The notes: generated by a model not told the origin, from the letters alone. A stretch of 64,000 nt of DNA from Actinoplanes sp. M2I2 (GCF_023544445.1 NZ_JALPVJ010000007.1:186001-250000), one strand, 5' to 3'. Positions 27,148 through 36,589 are shown, counted from the first letter of the stretch. Numbers and translations are program-made.

Positions 27148-27873
27148 TCAGTCGGCCAGGGTGGACGGGCCCACGTCGATGAAGTTCCAGCCCGTGGCCG
27201 GCTCGCCGGTCAGCACCGGGGCGCTGCCGGGGCGCAGGTCCCAGGTCAGCCAGCGTCCGGACGCCACGCTGACGATGCCGTAGGAGTCGTCGGGGCCCTG
27301 ACGGAGCTCGAAGCGCTGGCCGGCGTCGGCCGGGCCGCACCGGGCGAGGCCGACGGCGCCGTCGGCCTCGGCGGCCAGGCACCGGGAGCCGCCCTTCTCG
27401 TCCAGCCGGATGATCCACTGCTCCGAGCCGCGGAGGTCGGGGCCCACGTCCGAGACCGTCACCTTGGTGCCGCGGCCGGATGCCGGCACGGTGAACCGGC
27501 CGTCCGTGCCGAGCAGAATCCCGGGCTGATCCGGCGTGGCGGTCAACGGCGCCAGCGCGTAGGCGCGCTCGGAGTCCACGCCGACCATGTTCTTGATCAG
27601 GCCGAGCGCCCCGAACGACGGCGGCGGCGCGGGCGGCGCCGGGTAAGGCGAGTTCACCGGGGGAAGCGGCGCCGGCCCGGCGCGATCGGGCTGGGCGACC
27701 GCGATACCGGCGCCGAGCGCGACGACCGCGAGCACCACCGCGGCCAGAGCGCCCGCGTGGCGGCGGCGCCGGCGGCGGTCGGCGCGCCGGCGGACACCGG
27801 CCGCCGGCTCGAGCCGGCCCGTGCGGGCCGCGTGCCGGGCCAGGGCGGCGAGACCCTCGTCGACGTCAGGCAT
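27148..27873 (-). CDS. Single-pass membrane protein with ricin-type lectin-like extracellular domain
   Basis: The 241-residue protein has an Arg-rich cytoplasmic N-terminus (DEGLAALARHAARTG, RRRADRRRRRR), one transmembrane segment (LAAVVLAVVALGAGIAVA, about 43-60), a Pro-rich linker and a C-terminal beta-trefoil-like domain (WIIRLDEKGGSRCLAAEADG, ARCGPADAGQRFELRQ) resembling ricin B-type lectins. Its start lies inside the end of the sigma factor gene (8-base overlap), the place usually held by an anti-sigma factor, yet no zinc-binding anti-sigma motif is visible. It may act as a sensor of cell-surface sugars for the sigma factor; that is inference. Confidence 0.75.
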   Translation of the reverse strand: MPDVDEGLAALARHAARTGRLEPAAGVRRRADRRRRRRHAGALAAVVLAVVALGAGIAVAQPDRAGPAPLPPVNSPYPAPPAPPPSFGALGLIKNMVGVDSERAYALAPLTATPDQPGILLGTDGRFTVPASGRGTKVTVSDVGPDLRGSEQWIIRLDEKGGSRCLAAEADGAVGLARCGPADAGQRFELRQGPDDSYGIVSVASGRWLTWDLRPGSAPVLTGEPATGWNFIDVGPSTLAD

Positions 27874-28360
27874 CGCGCACCTCCAGCGTGTCGCAGAGAT
27901 GGCCGGCCAGGGCGCGACGGCCCCGGGCGAGCCAGGCCTTCACCGTTCCGGACGGCGCGCCGACCTCGGCGGCGATCTCGTCGACGGTCAGGCCGACCAG
28001 GTGGTGCAGGACGATGGCTCGCCGGTGGTCGGCCGGGATCTGGCGCAGCGCGTGCACGAGCGCCACGTGGTCGGGGCTGAGGCCGTCGACCTCGGTGTCG
28101 GGGGCGTCGCGGTGGTGGGCGCGCAGCCGGTTCACCGCCTTGCGCCAGCTGCTCACCGCGTGCCGCGACGCGACCCGGCGCACCCAGGCCTCGGGGCTGT
28201 CGCAGACGCGCACCGACGACCAGCGGTCCCAGGCCTTCAGGTACGCCTCGGAGACGGCGTCCTCGGCCTCGGACCGGTTGCCGGTCATCGCATAGACATG
28301 GCCGAGCACGCGTCTGGACGACGCCGCATAGAAGGCGTCGAATTCTTCGACGTCCCGCAT
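27866..28360 (-). CDS. ECF sigma factor, SigE family (SigE-like of Actinobacteria)
   Basis: This 164-residue alternative sigma factor contains region 2 (EFDAFYAASSRRVLGHVYAMTGN, AEDAVSEAYLKAWDRW) and region 4 with its helix-turn-helix (IVLHHLVGLTVDEIAAEVGAPSGTVKAWLARGRRAL). The short linker and the lack of a C-terminal extension are typical of the SigE-type ECF group common in Micromonosporaceae and Streptomyces. The next gene, overlapping by eight bases, encodes a lectin-like membrane protein. The regulon is unknown. Confidence 0.92.
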   Translation of the reverse strand: MRDVEEFDAFYAASSRRVLGHVYAMTGNRSEAEDAVSEAYLKAWDRWSSVRVCDSPEAWVRRVASRHAVSSWRKAVNRLRAHHRDAPDTEVDGLSPDHVALVHALRQIPADHRRAIVLHHLVGLTVDEIAAEVGAPSGTVKAWLARGRRALAGHLCDTLEVRDA

Positions 28361-28415
28361 CGGTGGCCCCCTTCGTCGAGGGGATGACGCCTGGGCCGGG
28401 CCGGCGGTTGCAGGA

Positions 28416-29033
28416 TCACTGCGAGATGTCGAGGGCCTTGCGCAGATAGTCGAGGTGCTGCGGGCCCGACCAGCGGTAGGCCGAGAGGCCGGCCGCGCGC
28501 GCCCCGCGTACGGCCCGGTCGTCGTCGTCGACGAAGAGCACGTACTTCGGCGCGAGGCCGATGAGCTCGCAGGCCTTCTCGAAGAACTCGGCGGCCGGCT
28601 TGTGGGCCTTGATCTCCCACGAGCTGATCACCACGTCGACCTCGCCGGCCAGGCCCAGGGACTCCAGGTCGCCGCGCAGGCGGTCGGTGGCGTTGGTGGC
28701 CAGGCCGACCTTGCGGCCGGCGGCGCGCACCTCGCGGACGAACGCCAGAACCTCGGGGTCGGGCTCGCCGCGGTAGCTCTGCCACTCGGCGACGGCGGCC
28801 CGCGCCGCGTCGATCTCGAGCGGGAGCCGCGACGCGACCAGCTCCATCCACTCGGCGTCGGTGATCTCGCCGGCCATCGCCGGGCGGTAGATGTCCCACG
28901 ACATCGCCGTCTCCAGCAGGGCGGCCGGCTTCAGCCCGTTGGCCACCTCGACGGCGATCATGGGGGCCGGGTCCCAGCGGCGCAGCACGCCGTCCAGGTC
29001 GATGAGCAGGGCCTGGGGGCGCTCGCGCGGCAT
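28416..29033 (-). CDS. HAD-superfamily hydrolase
   Basis: This 205-residue haloacid dehalogenase-like phosphatase has motif I near the N-terminus (LLIDLDGVLRRWD, nucleophile Asp in DLDG), motif II (LATNATD), motif III Lys (IKAHKPAAEFF) and motif IV (VLFVDDDDRAV). The helical cap between residues 25 and 95 puts it with phosphoglycolate phosphatase- or epoxide-hydrolase-N-like members. The substrate is unknown. It lies five bases behind smc and is probably transcribed with it. Confidence 0.88.
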   Translation of the reverse strand: MPRERPQALLIDLDGVLRRWDPAPMIAVEVANGLKPAALLETAMSWDIYRPAMAGEITDAEWMELVASRLPLEIDAARAAVAEWQSYRGEPDPEVLAFVREVRAAGRKVGLATNATDRLRGDLESLGLAGEVDVVISSWEIKAHKPAAEFFEKACELIGLAPKYVLFVDDDDRAVRGARAAGLSAYRWSGPQHLDYLRKALDISQ

Positions 29034-29038
29034 GCCGG

Positions 29039-32000
29039 TCAGTCCTCCGATTCGTGCTTCAAACGCTGGCTGATCACCTGGGTCACACCGGCGCGCATCG
29101 TGACGCCGTACAGGGCGTCGGCGACCTCCATCGTGCGCTTCTGGTGCGTGATGATCAACAGCTGGCTCTTTTCGCGCAACTGTTCGAACAGCGTAATCAA
29201 CCGCCCGAGGTTGACGTCGTCGAGGGCGGCCTCGACCTCGTCCATGATGTAGAAGGGCGAGGGCCGGGCGCGGAAGATGGCGCAGAGCATCGCCACCGCG
29301 GTCAGCGACCGCTCGCCACCGGAGAGCAGCGACAGCCGCTTGATCTTCTTGCCCGGCGGGCGGGCCTCGACCTCGACGCCGGTGGCCAGCATGTCCTCCG
29401 GGTCGGTGAGCACCAGCCGGCCCTCGCCACCCGGGAAGAGCACCTGGAACACAGTCTCGAACTCGCGCGCCGTGTCCTCGAACGCGGACGCGAAGACCTC
29501 CAGGATCCGGTCGTCCACGTCCCGGACCACGGTCAGCAGGTCCTTGCGCGTGGCCTTGAGGTCCTCGAGCTGGTCGGAGAGGAACTTGAAACGCTCCTCC
29601 AGCGCGGCGAACTCCTCCAGGGCGAGCGGGTTGACCTTGCCCAGCAGGGCCAGGTCGCGCTCGGCCTTGTTGGCCCGCTTCTCCTGGGTCGGGCGGTGGA
29701 ACGCCACCGGCTCGGGAACCGGCTTGCCGTCCTTCTCGGCCAGGGCCACCTCGGCCTGGGTCGGCGGCACGGGCTGCTCGGGACCGTACTCGACGATCAG
29801 CGTGTCGACGTCGAGCGAGAAGTCCTCGGCTGCCTTGGCCTCGAGTTGCTCGATGCGCATCCGCTGCTCGGCCCGGGCCACCTCGTCCCGGTGCACCTCG
29901 CTGGTGAGCCGTTCGAGCTCGGCGACCAGGCGCTTGGCGCCGGCCCGCACCTCCTGCAGCTCGGCCTCGCGCAGCGTCCGGGCCTGGGCCAGCTCGTCGC
30001 GGACCTCCACGGCCCCGGCCAGCGACACCCGGACGCGGGCCAGCGCGGAGGCCGCGCCCAGCGCGACCGCGCGGGCGATCTCGGCGCCCCGGGCCCGCGC
30101 GGCACGACGGGCGGCGGCCCGCTCGCGGGCCTGGCGCTCGGCGTTGGCCTGGCGCAGCAGCGAATCGGCCCGGCCGGCGATCGAGGCGACCCGCTCCTCG
30201 GCGGTGCGCACCGCCAGCCGGACCTCCATCTCGTTCTGCCGGGCCTGGGGCACGAGTGCGGCGAGCCGGTCCCGCTCCTCGGTGGAGGGTTCCTCGTCGA
30301 TCGGGGTGGCCTCGGCCAGGCGCAGCCGCTCCTCGAGCTCGGCCACGCGCATCAGGTCGGCCTCCCGGGCCGACTCGGCCTTCTGCCGCGCGGCGCCCAG
30401 CCGCTCGGTCTCGGCCTTGGCCGACCGGGCGGCCGCGCCCAGCTCGGCGAGCCGGCGGGCGGCCGCGTTGCGCTCACCCTCGGCGGCCCGCTTGGCGGCG
30501 GCCGCGACGTTCACGGCCTCCTTGTGCCGGGCCACTTCGGCGCGGGCCGCGGCCAGCTGCTCCTTGAGCTCGCCGATCGACGTCTCGGAAGCTGTCCGGC
30601 GGGCCTTGGCCTCGTCGACCGCGGCCTGCACCTCGAGATAGCTCGTGGCCTTGCCCGAGCCACCGGCGGCGGCGTACGCCCCGAGCACGTCCCCGTCGGG
30701 GGTGACGGCCCGCAGCTCCGCGTTCGAGCCGACCAGCGCCACGGCGGCCGCGTGATCGGGCACGAGGGCGACATCGCGCAGCGCCCGGTTGAGCGCCGGG
30801 CGAAGAGTGTCGGGACAGCCGATCACGTCGGGCGCCCACACCGCCCCCTCGGGCAGAGCGGGGCGCAACGCGTCGAGCGACCCCTGCATGCCGGGGGCGG
30901 CCGGTGACGCGACGACCAGCGCGGCCCGCCCGGCGTCGGCGATCTTCAGCGTCCGCATGGCCTCGACGGCCTCGTCCACGCCGGACAGCGCGACCGCGTC
31001 GGCCAGCGAGCCCAGCGCCGCGGCGAGCGCCGACTCGTGTCCCGGCTGGACGGTGAGGATGGAGGCCAGGCTGCCCAGCAGGCCGGGCACCTCGCCCGCC
31101 TTGGCCAGCAGCGCCCCGGCCCCGTCCTTGCGCTTGAGGCCCAGCGCGAGCGCTTCCTCGCGGGCCTTCCAGCTGGCCGCGTCCTTCTCCGCCGTCCGTT
31201 CGGCGTCCGACAGGTCCTTGACGACCGCGGCGGCCCGGTCGTGCTCGGCGACCGCCTCGGCGTGCCGCTCGTCGAGCTCGACGTTGTCGCGGTCGGCCTC
31301 GGACGACTCGGCCGCGACGGCGTCGACCTCGGCCTGCGCGGCCTCGGCGCGCATCATCGCGTCGGTGTGCGCGGCGGCCAGGCGTTCGATCTCGTCGGTC
31401 GCGCCCTCGGTGCGGGCGCGGGCCGCGTTCACGTTGCCGGTGAGCTTGGCCAGACCCTCGCGCCGGTCGGCGATCGCCTTGGCCGCCGTCCGCAGGGCGC
31501 CCTCGGCCGCGGCCAGCTCGCGCTCCAGCTCCTGCCGGTGCTCGATCGCCTCGGCCAGGCGCATCTGGTCGTCGGTGAGCGCCTCGCGCAGCTCCTCCTC
31601 CTGCTCGCGCACCCGCTCGGCCTCGGCCACCAGCTGGTCGGGGTCGCGGCCGGGCCGCTCCTCGTCCGGGGTGGCGGCCAGGTGCCGCAGCCGCTCGGAG
31701 GCGAGCTGCTCGGTCGAGCGGAAACGCTCCTGCAGAGCGGACAGCTTGTACCAGGTGTCCTGGGCGGCCTGCAGCAGCGGCGCATCCTCGGCGTGCGCGA
31801 GCTCGAGGTCGGCCAGGTGCCGCTGCACCTCACGGTTCTCGTCCTCGACCTGGCCCCGGCGGTCCCGCATCGCCGACTCGTCGGCGATCTCCTTGTCCAG
31901 CGTGGTGCGCAGCGTGTGCAGGTCGTCGGCAAGCAGCCGCAGCCGGGCGTCGCGCAGGTCGGCCTGGATGCCGGCCGCCCGACGGGCCACCTCGGCCTGC

Positions 32001-32620
32001 TTGCCCAGCGGCTTGAGCTGGCGTCGCAGCTCGGCGGTGAGGTCGGTGAGCCGGTTGAGGTTCACCTGCATGGCGTCCAGCTTGCGGATCGCCTTCTCTT
32101 TCCGCTTGCGGTGCTTGAGGACGCCGGCGGCCTCCTCGATGAAGGCGCGGCGGTCCTCGGGCTTGGCGTGCAGCATCGCGTCGAGCCGGCCCTGCCCGAC
32201 GATGATGTGCATCTCCCGGCCGATGCCGGAGTCGCTCAGCAGCTCCTGGATGTCGAGCAGCCGGCAGGCGTTCCCGTTGATCTCGTACTCGCTGGCGCCG
32301 TCGCGGAACATGCGGCGGGTGATCGACACCTCGGTGTACTCGATCGGCAGGGCGCCGTCGTTGTTGTCGATCGTGAGCGTCACCTCGGCCCGGCCCAGCG
32401 GCGCGCGGCCGGACGTGCCGGCGAAGATGACGTCCTCCATCTTGCCGCCGCGCAGGGCCTTGGCGCCCTGCTCGCCGAGAACCCAGGCGATGGCGTCGAC
32501 GACGTTCGACTTGCCGGAGCCGTTTGGGCCCACCACGCAGGTGATGCCCGGCTCCAGCCGCAGCGTCGTAGCGGAGGCGAAGGACTTGAAGCCCTTGACC
32601 GTCAGGCTCTTGAGGTGCAC
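29039..32620 (-). CDS. smc: Chromosome segregation ATPase SMC
   Basis: SMC is the condensin ATPase that organises and segregates the chromosome with ScpA/ScpB. The 1193-residue protein has the normal length and layout: Walker A GPNGSGKSNVVDAI (around 32-45), a long coiled coil, a hinge in the middle (GLLGSLASILTVQPGHESAL through GRAALVVASP), a second coiled coil and the C-terminal head with LSLLSGGERSLTAVAML (signature) and FYIMDEVEAALDD (Walker B). The GTG start has GGAG before it. Its place between ftsY and mutM/rnc is as in Streptomyces, although three glycan genes now separate it from mutM. Confidence 0.98.
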   Translation of the reverse strand: MHLKSLTVKGFKSFASATTLRLEPGITCVVGPNGSGKSNVVDAIAWVLGEQGAKALRGGKMEDVIFAGTSGRAPLGRAEVTLTIDNNDGALPIEYTEVSITRRMFRDGASEYEINGNACRLLDIQELLSDSGIGREMHIIVGQGRLDAMLHAKPEDRRAFIEEAAGVLKHRKRKEKAIRKLDAMQVNLNRLTDLTAELRRQLKPLGKQAEVARRAAGIQADLRDARLRLLADDLHTLRTTLDKEIADESAMRDRRGQVEDENREVQRHLADLELAHAEDAPLLQAAQDTWYKLSALQERFRSTEQLASERLRHLAATPDEERPGRDPDQLVAEAERVREQEEELREALTDDQMRLAEAIEHRQELERELAAAEGALRTAAKAIADRREGLAKLTGNVNAARARTEGATDEIERLAAAHTDAMMRAEAAQAEVDAVAAESSEADRDNVELDERHAEAVAEHDRAAAVVKDLSDAERTAEKDAASWKAREEALALGLKRKDGAGALLAKAGEVPGLLGSLASILTVQPGHESALAAALGSLADAVALSGVDEAVEAMRTLKIADAGRAALVVASPAAPGMQGSLDALRPALPEGAVWAPDVIGCPDTLRPALNRALRDVALVPDHAAAVALVGSNAELRAVTPDGDVLGAYAAAGGSGKATSYLEVQAAVDEAKARRTASETSIGELKEQLAAARAEVARHKEAVNVAAAAKRAAEGERNAAARRLAELGAAARSAKAETERLGAARQKAESAREADLMRVAELEERLRLAEATPIDEEPSTEERDRLAALVPQARQNEMEVRLAVRTAEERVASIAGRADSLLRQANAERQARERAAARRAARARGAEIARAVALGAASALARVRVSLAGAVEVRDELAQARTLREAELQEVRAGAKRLVAELERLTSEVHRDEVARAEQRMRIEQLEAKAAEDFSLDVDTLIVEYGPEQPVPPTQAEVALAEKDGKPVPEPVAFHRPTQEKRANKAERDLALLGKVNPLALEEFAALEERFKFLSDQLEDLKATRKDLLTVVRDVDDRILEVFASAFEDTAREFETVFQVLFPGGEGRLVLTDPEDMLATGVEVEARPPGKKIKRLSLLSGGERSLTAVAMLCAIFRARPSPFYIMDEVEAALDDVNLGRLITLFEQLREKSQLLIITHQKRTMEVADALYGVTMRAGVTQVISQRLKHESED

Positions 32621-32757
32621 GGATCTCCGAATGTCGGTCGTCTTCTGCTTCGGCGCAGACTACCCCCGGCATGCGTCACCAGCGGTAACCGCCGCTCCGC
32701 GTCCCGCAGAAACCGGACAAAAAGATCTTTGGCGCCGAGATCCGGCGGCAAAAAGAT

Positions 32758-32784
32758 GCGCGCCGCCACGAAGTGGAGGCGCGC
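32758..32784 (-). terminator. Intrinsic terminator after the small coiled-coil gene
   Basis: Read on the minus strand, GCGCGCC and GGCGCGC arms with an inner CCAC/GTGG pair (one mismatch) close on a GAA-type loop, and the stem is followed by ATCTTTTT. It sits 99 bases beyond the stop of the gene at 32883-33077 and before smc. Confidence 0.8.
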
Positions 32785-32882
32785 GATTTCGGGGTGCGTC
32801 TTTGGTGCGAGGGGGATTGCGATGGCCGCCCTGCCCGTCAGCGGAACAGCGTGGGTGACGCAGCCGCGGCGGCCGGTGGAGC

Positions 32883-33077
32883 TCAGGTCAGTGCGGGCTC
32901 GGTCAGCCGCGCGAAATCGTCTGCCTCGGCAGCAGCCGCCGCAAGACGATCGTTTTCCGCCCGGAGGCGGGTGACCTCGAACTCCAGGGCCTGCACCCTG
33001 GAACGCAGACGGGTGACCTCGTCGAGCAGACGCCGATCGGGCGCTGCACCTACGTGGCCGAAGAGGGCCTTCGCCAT
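32883..33077 (-). CDS. Small coiled-coil protein, conserved in actinobacteria
   Basis: This 64-residue protein begins MAKALFGHVGAAPDRRLL, then forms one leucine-zipper-like helix with heptads (LLDEVTRLRSRVQALEFEVTRLRAENDRLAA). AAGGAG lies seven bases before the ATG, and the gene has its own terminator, so it is a real independent unit. I recall similar short proteins near smc in other actinobacteria but know no function; a partner or regulator role through coiled-coil pairing is possible. A 15-base palindrome (33090-33104) lies just before the ribosome-binding site. Confidence 0.75.
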   Translation of the reverse strand: MAKALFGHVGAAPDRRLLDEVTRLRSRVQALEFEVTRLRAENDRLAAAAAEADDFARLTEPALT

Positions 33078-33701
33078 GGTGACTCCTTGAGAAGCACTGC
33101 TTCTTCTTGTGGATAGCGTTGTCGGAGAGGCCGATCAACGCGCGCTCAGCATGCACCGCAGACTGCACTCAAGGGCACGCTTGAGCACAGAATCATGCAC
33201 CCTCGGAAGCATTCTTAAGGTGCAGATCCCTCGAACCCGACTGGAACCGGGCACGAGTGGGCGCGACTGGCGACTCCTCCATAGTCCGCCGATACCCAGT
33301 TTCCGTCAAGCGCTGCGGAGGCGTCCCGTCGTGGCGAAGCAGTGAATCATGCCACCCGGAATGCCGCCAGCAGGCCGAACACCCTCTTGACACCGGGCCC
33401 CGCCGGCCACCGGGCGGCGATGAGGATCAGAATGCGGCACTGAAGTTGGCATGTCCGCGAGCCCGTCGCCGCGCCGCGGCCGCCCACCCCCTGGGGAGGG
33501 GGAGGTGGTGGCGAACGCTATCGCCCCCACAAGATCCACACCGACTTGTCCACAGGTACGCCCACCAGAGCCGACCAACCACCGCGCTCAGAAAACCGCA
33601 TAACGGACAAACAGGGCGGCAAATCGGGTAAATGTTGCGTAATTGTGTCGCCTACCCGACAGGCTCCCTCGCCTTCGGCACCCTGTTTCGTTGCCCCCAT
33701 C
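33078..33701. other. Intergenic region with no recognised gene
   Basis: These 624 bases separate the small coiled-coil gene from the PelF-like operon and must hold both divergent promoters. The visible signals are a palindrome AGAAGCACTGCTTCT (33090-33104), an inverted repeat CTCAAG/CTTGAG (33168-33185) and a single TTGTCCACA DnaA-box-like nonamer (33546-33554). The sequence just before 33702 is less GC-rich (about 33590-33660). Open frames here look non-coding. Confidence 0.5.
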
Positions 33702-35246
33702 GTGAATCCGACCCCGCCGCGCGAGCGCATCTGCATGCTGACCGGTGGCGGGTACCCGTACCGTCGGGACGCCCTGAGCGGATGGTGCCGCACCCTCGTC
33801 GAAGGACTGCGCCGGTTCCGCTTCGAGTTGCTGACCGTGACCGACCGGGAACCGCCGACCGCCCCGGCCTACCCGCTGCCGCTGAACGTCGGCTCGGCCC
33901 GGGCCGTCGCCGTGGGCCGAGCGGCGATCAAGACCGAGCGGTCCGAGAGCCGCTCCGAGAACCGCCGGGAGCGCAACGAGCGCCGCCGCAGCGAGACCGA
34001 GCTCGGCCAGGCCGTCGCCGCGCTGCTCTGCCGTGGGCTGGTCGGCGAGCCCGAGGACGAGCGGACCTTCGCGCAGGGGCTCCGGCGGGTCGCCGAGCAC
34101 CCCACTGCCCTGCCCGCGCTTCCGCTGGCCGACGCGCTCGTCGAGGCCTGGCGTACGGGTCAGGTCCGCGAGGGCGATCTGCCGCTGCCCCGGCTGAGCA
34201 TGCGCGACGCCCGCACCGCGGCCACCCTGCTGCGGCACGCGCTCGGTGCGCTCACGGTCGACGTCCCCGAGTCGGACCTCGTGCACTGCGTCGGCGGCAC
34301 CACGCCGCTGCTCACCGCGCTGGCCGGGCGCTGGCGCCACGGCGTGCCGCTGCTGCTGACCGAGGCCCGCGCGCCCGTGGCCCGGCACAAACCGCACGAG
34401 GAACGGCTGTCGCCGGCCGTACGCACGGTGCTGCGCCGGTTCCGCGGCTCGGTCGCCCGCGCCGGTTACGCCGAGGCCGGGCTGATCGCGCCGCTCAGCG
34501 CCTATCACCACAGCTGGGCGCTGCGGCACGGCGCGCAGGCGGCCAAGCTCGTCCAGGTGCCGGCCGGCGTCGACCCGTCGGAGTATCCGGGCGCCCCCGA
34601 GAGCGAGTCGGACCCGGCGGTGGTCTGGGCCGGCAGCGGCGGTCCGGACAGCGGCCTGGCCCCTCTGCTGGCCGCGTTCGAGCAGGTCGTGGCGGCTGTG
34701 CCGGGCACGGTGCTGCACCTGGTCGGGGTGACGGCGGCGCACGAGGACTACTGCGCCGAGCTGATCGAACGCACCGGGCTGGGTCGGACCGTACGCCTGC
34801 ACCCGCTGCCCGCCGATCCGCGCGACCGGTACACGTCGGGCCACGTGGTGGCGCATGTGCCGGGGCCCGCCGATCCCCCGTACCGGCTGGTCGAGGCCAT
34901 GATGTCGGGCCGCGCGGTGGTCGGGGTGGACGTGGGCCCGGCCGCCGAGACGCTCGGGGACGCCGGGGTCCTGGTGCAGCCGGGCGACCCGGCCGAGCTC
35001 GCGATCGCCGTGGTCGGGCTGCTGCGAGCGCCGAACCGCCGCCGGGCCCTGGGCGAGGCCGCCCGCCGGCGCGCGCTCACGCACTACACCAACGACCGGG
35101 TGGTCCGCGTCTACGGCGGGCTCTACACCGATCTCACGGCGCCGCCCCCACCGTCGTCGTTCGAGCTGGCGCTGGCCGTGCCGGCTCCCCGGTGCGAACC
35201 GCCGGTCACGCTGCGCTGGCTGGTCAGGGAAAGGCAGGACGGATGA
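33702..35246 (+). CDS. PelF-like GT4 glycosyltransferase (DUF3492-type N-terminus)
   Basis: This 514-residue cytoplasmic GT-B glycosyltransferase resembles PelF, the polymerising transferase of Pel exopolysaccharide. The N-terminus RICMLTGGGYPYRRDALSGWC follows the PelF pattern (tEGtYPy...GGvssW), and LLLTEARAPVARHKPHEERL parallels the PelF LLTEHGiY segment. The C-terminal domain holds KLVQVPAGVDPSEY, RLVEAMMSGRAVVGVDVGPAAETL with the GT4 Glu, and GDAGVLVQPGDPAELA. An Arg/Glu-rich insertion occupies about 70-110. The GTG at 33702 has no clear ribosome-binding site; an internal ATG in CMLTGG would cut the first strand. It is the first gene of a three-gene operon with ATGA and GTGA overlaps. 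Confidence 0.75.
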   Translation: MNPTPPRERICMLTGGGYPYRRDALSGWCRTLVEGLRRFRFELLTVTDREPPTAPAYPLPLNVGSARAVAVGRAAIKTERSESRSENRRERNERRRSETELGQAVAALLCRGLVGEPEDERTFAQGLRRVAEHPTALPALPLADALVEAWRTGQVREGDLPLPRLSMRDARTAATLLRHALGALTVDVPESDLVHCVGGTTPLLTALAGRWRHGVPLLLTEARAPVARHKPHEERLSPAVRTVLRRFRGSVARAGYAEAGLIAPLSAYHHSWALRHGAQAAKLVQVPAGVDPSEYPGAPESESDPAVVWAGSGGPDSGLAPLLAAFEQVVAAVPGTVLHLVGVTAAHEDYCAELIERTGLGRTVRLHPLPADPRDRYTSGHVVAHVPGPADPPYRLVEAMMSGRAVVGVDVGPAAETLGDAGVLVQPGDPAELAIAVVGLLRAPNRRRALGEAARRRALTHYTNDRVVRVYGGLYTDLTAPPPPSSFELALAVPAPRCEPPVTLRWLVRERQDG

Positions 35247-36589
35247 CGATCACGCCCGGACGGACGCGCACGGCCCGGCGTACGCGTCGTCGCGTCTCCA
35301 CCGTTCCGAGGCACAGCCCGCCATCCGCCGCGGGGCGACCGGCGCTGGTCCGGCCCGCTCCGGTACGGGTCGAAGAGCCGCCCGTCGCCGTGGTCGAGCC
35401 CGCTCCGGAGGAGGTGCGGTCGCACCGGGCGCCGGCCCGGCGCTCCTACCTGCGGGCCGCCCTGCTGCGCTGCGCCCTGTACCTGGGTCCGCTCAGCGTC
35501 GCCGTGGCCGCGGCCGACCCCCTCTCCCAGGTCGCCTGGCCCGTCCCGATGGTCACCCTGCTGCTCGGCTGGTCGGCGGCCCAGGCGTTGACGAGCACCG
35601 GCGTCTCGGCGGCCCGGCGGGCCGGGCCGGCCACCGCCGCGCGCCGGGTCGGCGCCGGCTTCGCGGGCGCGGCCGCCCTGTGGTGCGCGCTGGTGTGGAT
35701 CGCCCCGCCCACCGTGGTCGGGCCGGACCGCGGGCTGGCGCTGATCATCGGCCTGGGTGGGCTCGGCACGCTCGCCACGGTCACCGCCGCCCTGGTGACG
35801 CGGGCCGAGGCGGCCGTCGCGGTGTGGAGCCTGCCGTGCTGGCTGCTGGCCGCGTCGGCGCTGGCCGAGCCGCTGATCGGCCGGACGGCGCAGGTCGGCA
35901 CGCTGCTGCCGGCGGCCATCGTGGTGGCCCTCGTCCGGGCGTTCCAGCCGGTCGTCCTTCCGCGCGGACGCCGGCCCCGGCTCACGGCCGCGGAGCTGCG
36001 CCGGGCCGGCGGCTATCTGGTGATCGGAGCGTCCCAGGCGGTCTGCGTGGCGCTGGTCTGGCAGGCCGGCCCGTCCGGCTCGACCGCGCCGTTCTGGCTG
36101 CCGCTGCTGCTCGCCGTGCCCATTCTGGAGGCGCTGATCGGCTGGCACACCGGCCAGGTCGAGGCCGGGCTGGACACGGCCGAGAACGGCGCCGACTACC
36201 GCAAGCACGTCCGCAGCGTCACGCTGATCACGCTGGCCGGCCTGCTGCCCCCGTTCGCCGCGGGCGTCGCGCTGACGCTGGCGGCCTACCAGCTGCCGGG
36301 GGCCCGGACCGCGGCCGCGGTGCTCGGGCTGGCCGGCGGCACGCTGCTGGGTGGGGTCTTCGCCATCACCTACCTGCTGGCGGCGCGCTCCCGGATCGGC
36401 GTCGCCGCGACCCTGGCCGCCGCTCCCCCGCTGGTCACCGTGGCTCTGCCGTTCCTGCCCCTGCCCTCGTCCGGTCCTCTGCCGGACGCTGTCGCCGTGC
36501 TCGCCGCCACCCACCTGGCCGGCCTGCTCCTCGTCGCCCTGACCGCCCAGCCCGCACCGACCGCCGACGACCCCCGGAGAACACTGTGA
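35243..36589 (+). CDS. Polytopic membrane protein of the PelF-like operon (candidate PelG-type exporter)
   Basis: This 448-residue protein has an unusual basic, Pro-rich cytoplasmic N-terminus of about 70 residues, then about ten to twelve hydrophobic segments (for example ALYLGPLSVAVAAADPL, ALIIGLGGLGTLATVTAALV and LGLAGGTLLGGVFAITYLLAA). Pel flippase PelG has similar length and also sits beside PelF, which suggests an export role, but no PelG motif was recognised and the match is by size and context only. ATGA overlap with pelF-like and GTGA overlap with the spherulin-like gene show tight coupling. It may instead be an unrelated membrane partner. Confidence 0.7.
   Translation: MTITPGRTRTARRTRRRVSTVPRHSPPSAAGRPALVRPAPVRVEEPPVAVVEPAPEEVRSHRAPARRSYLRAALLRCALYLGPLSVAVAAADPLSQVAWPVPMVTLLLGWSAAQALTSTGVSAARRAGPATAARRVGAGFAGAAALWCALVWIAPPTVVGPDRGLALIIGLGGLGTLATVTAALVTRAEAAVAVWSLPCWLLAASALAEPLIGRTAQVGTLLPAAIVVALVRAFQPVVLPRGRRPRLTAAELRRAGGYLVIGASQAVCVALVWQAGPSGSTAPFWLPLLLAVPILEALIGWHTGQVEAGLDTAENGADYRKHVRSVTLITLAGLLPPFAAGVALTLAAYQLPGARTAAAVLGLAGGTLLGGVFAITYLLAARSRIGVAATLAAAPPLVTVALPFLPLPSSGPLPDAVAVLAATHLAGLLLVALTAQPAPTADDPRRTL

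Noticed and set aside
33546..33554. DnaA-box-like TTGTCCACA, possible replication origin
   Set aside because: A single nonamer without a cluster of boxes, AT-rich unwinding region, dnaA or dnaN nearby; chance occurrence is likely.
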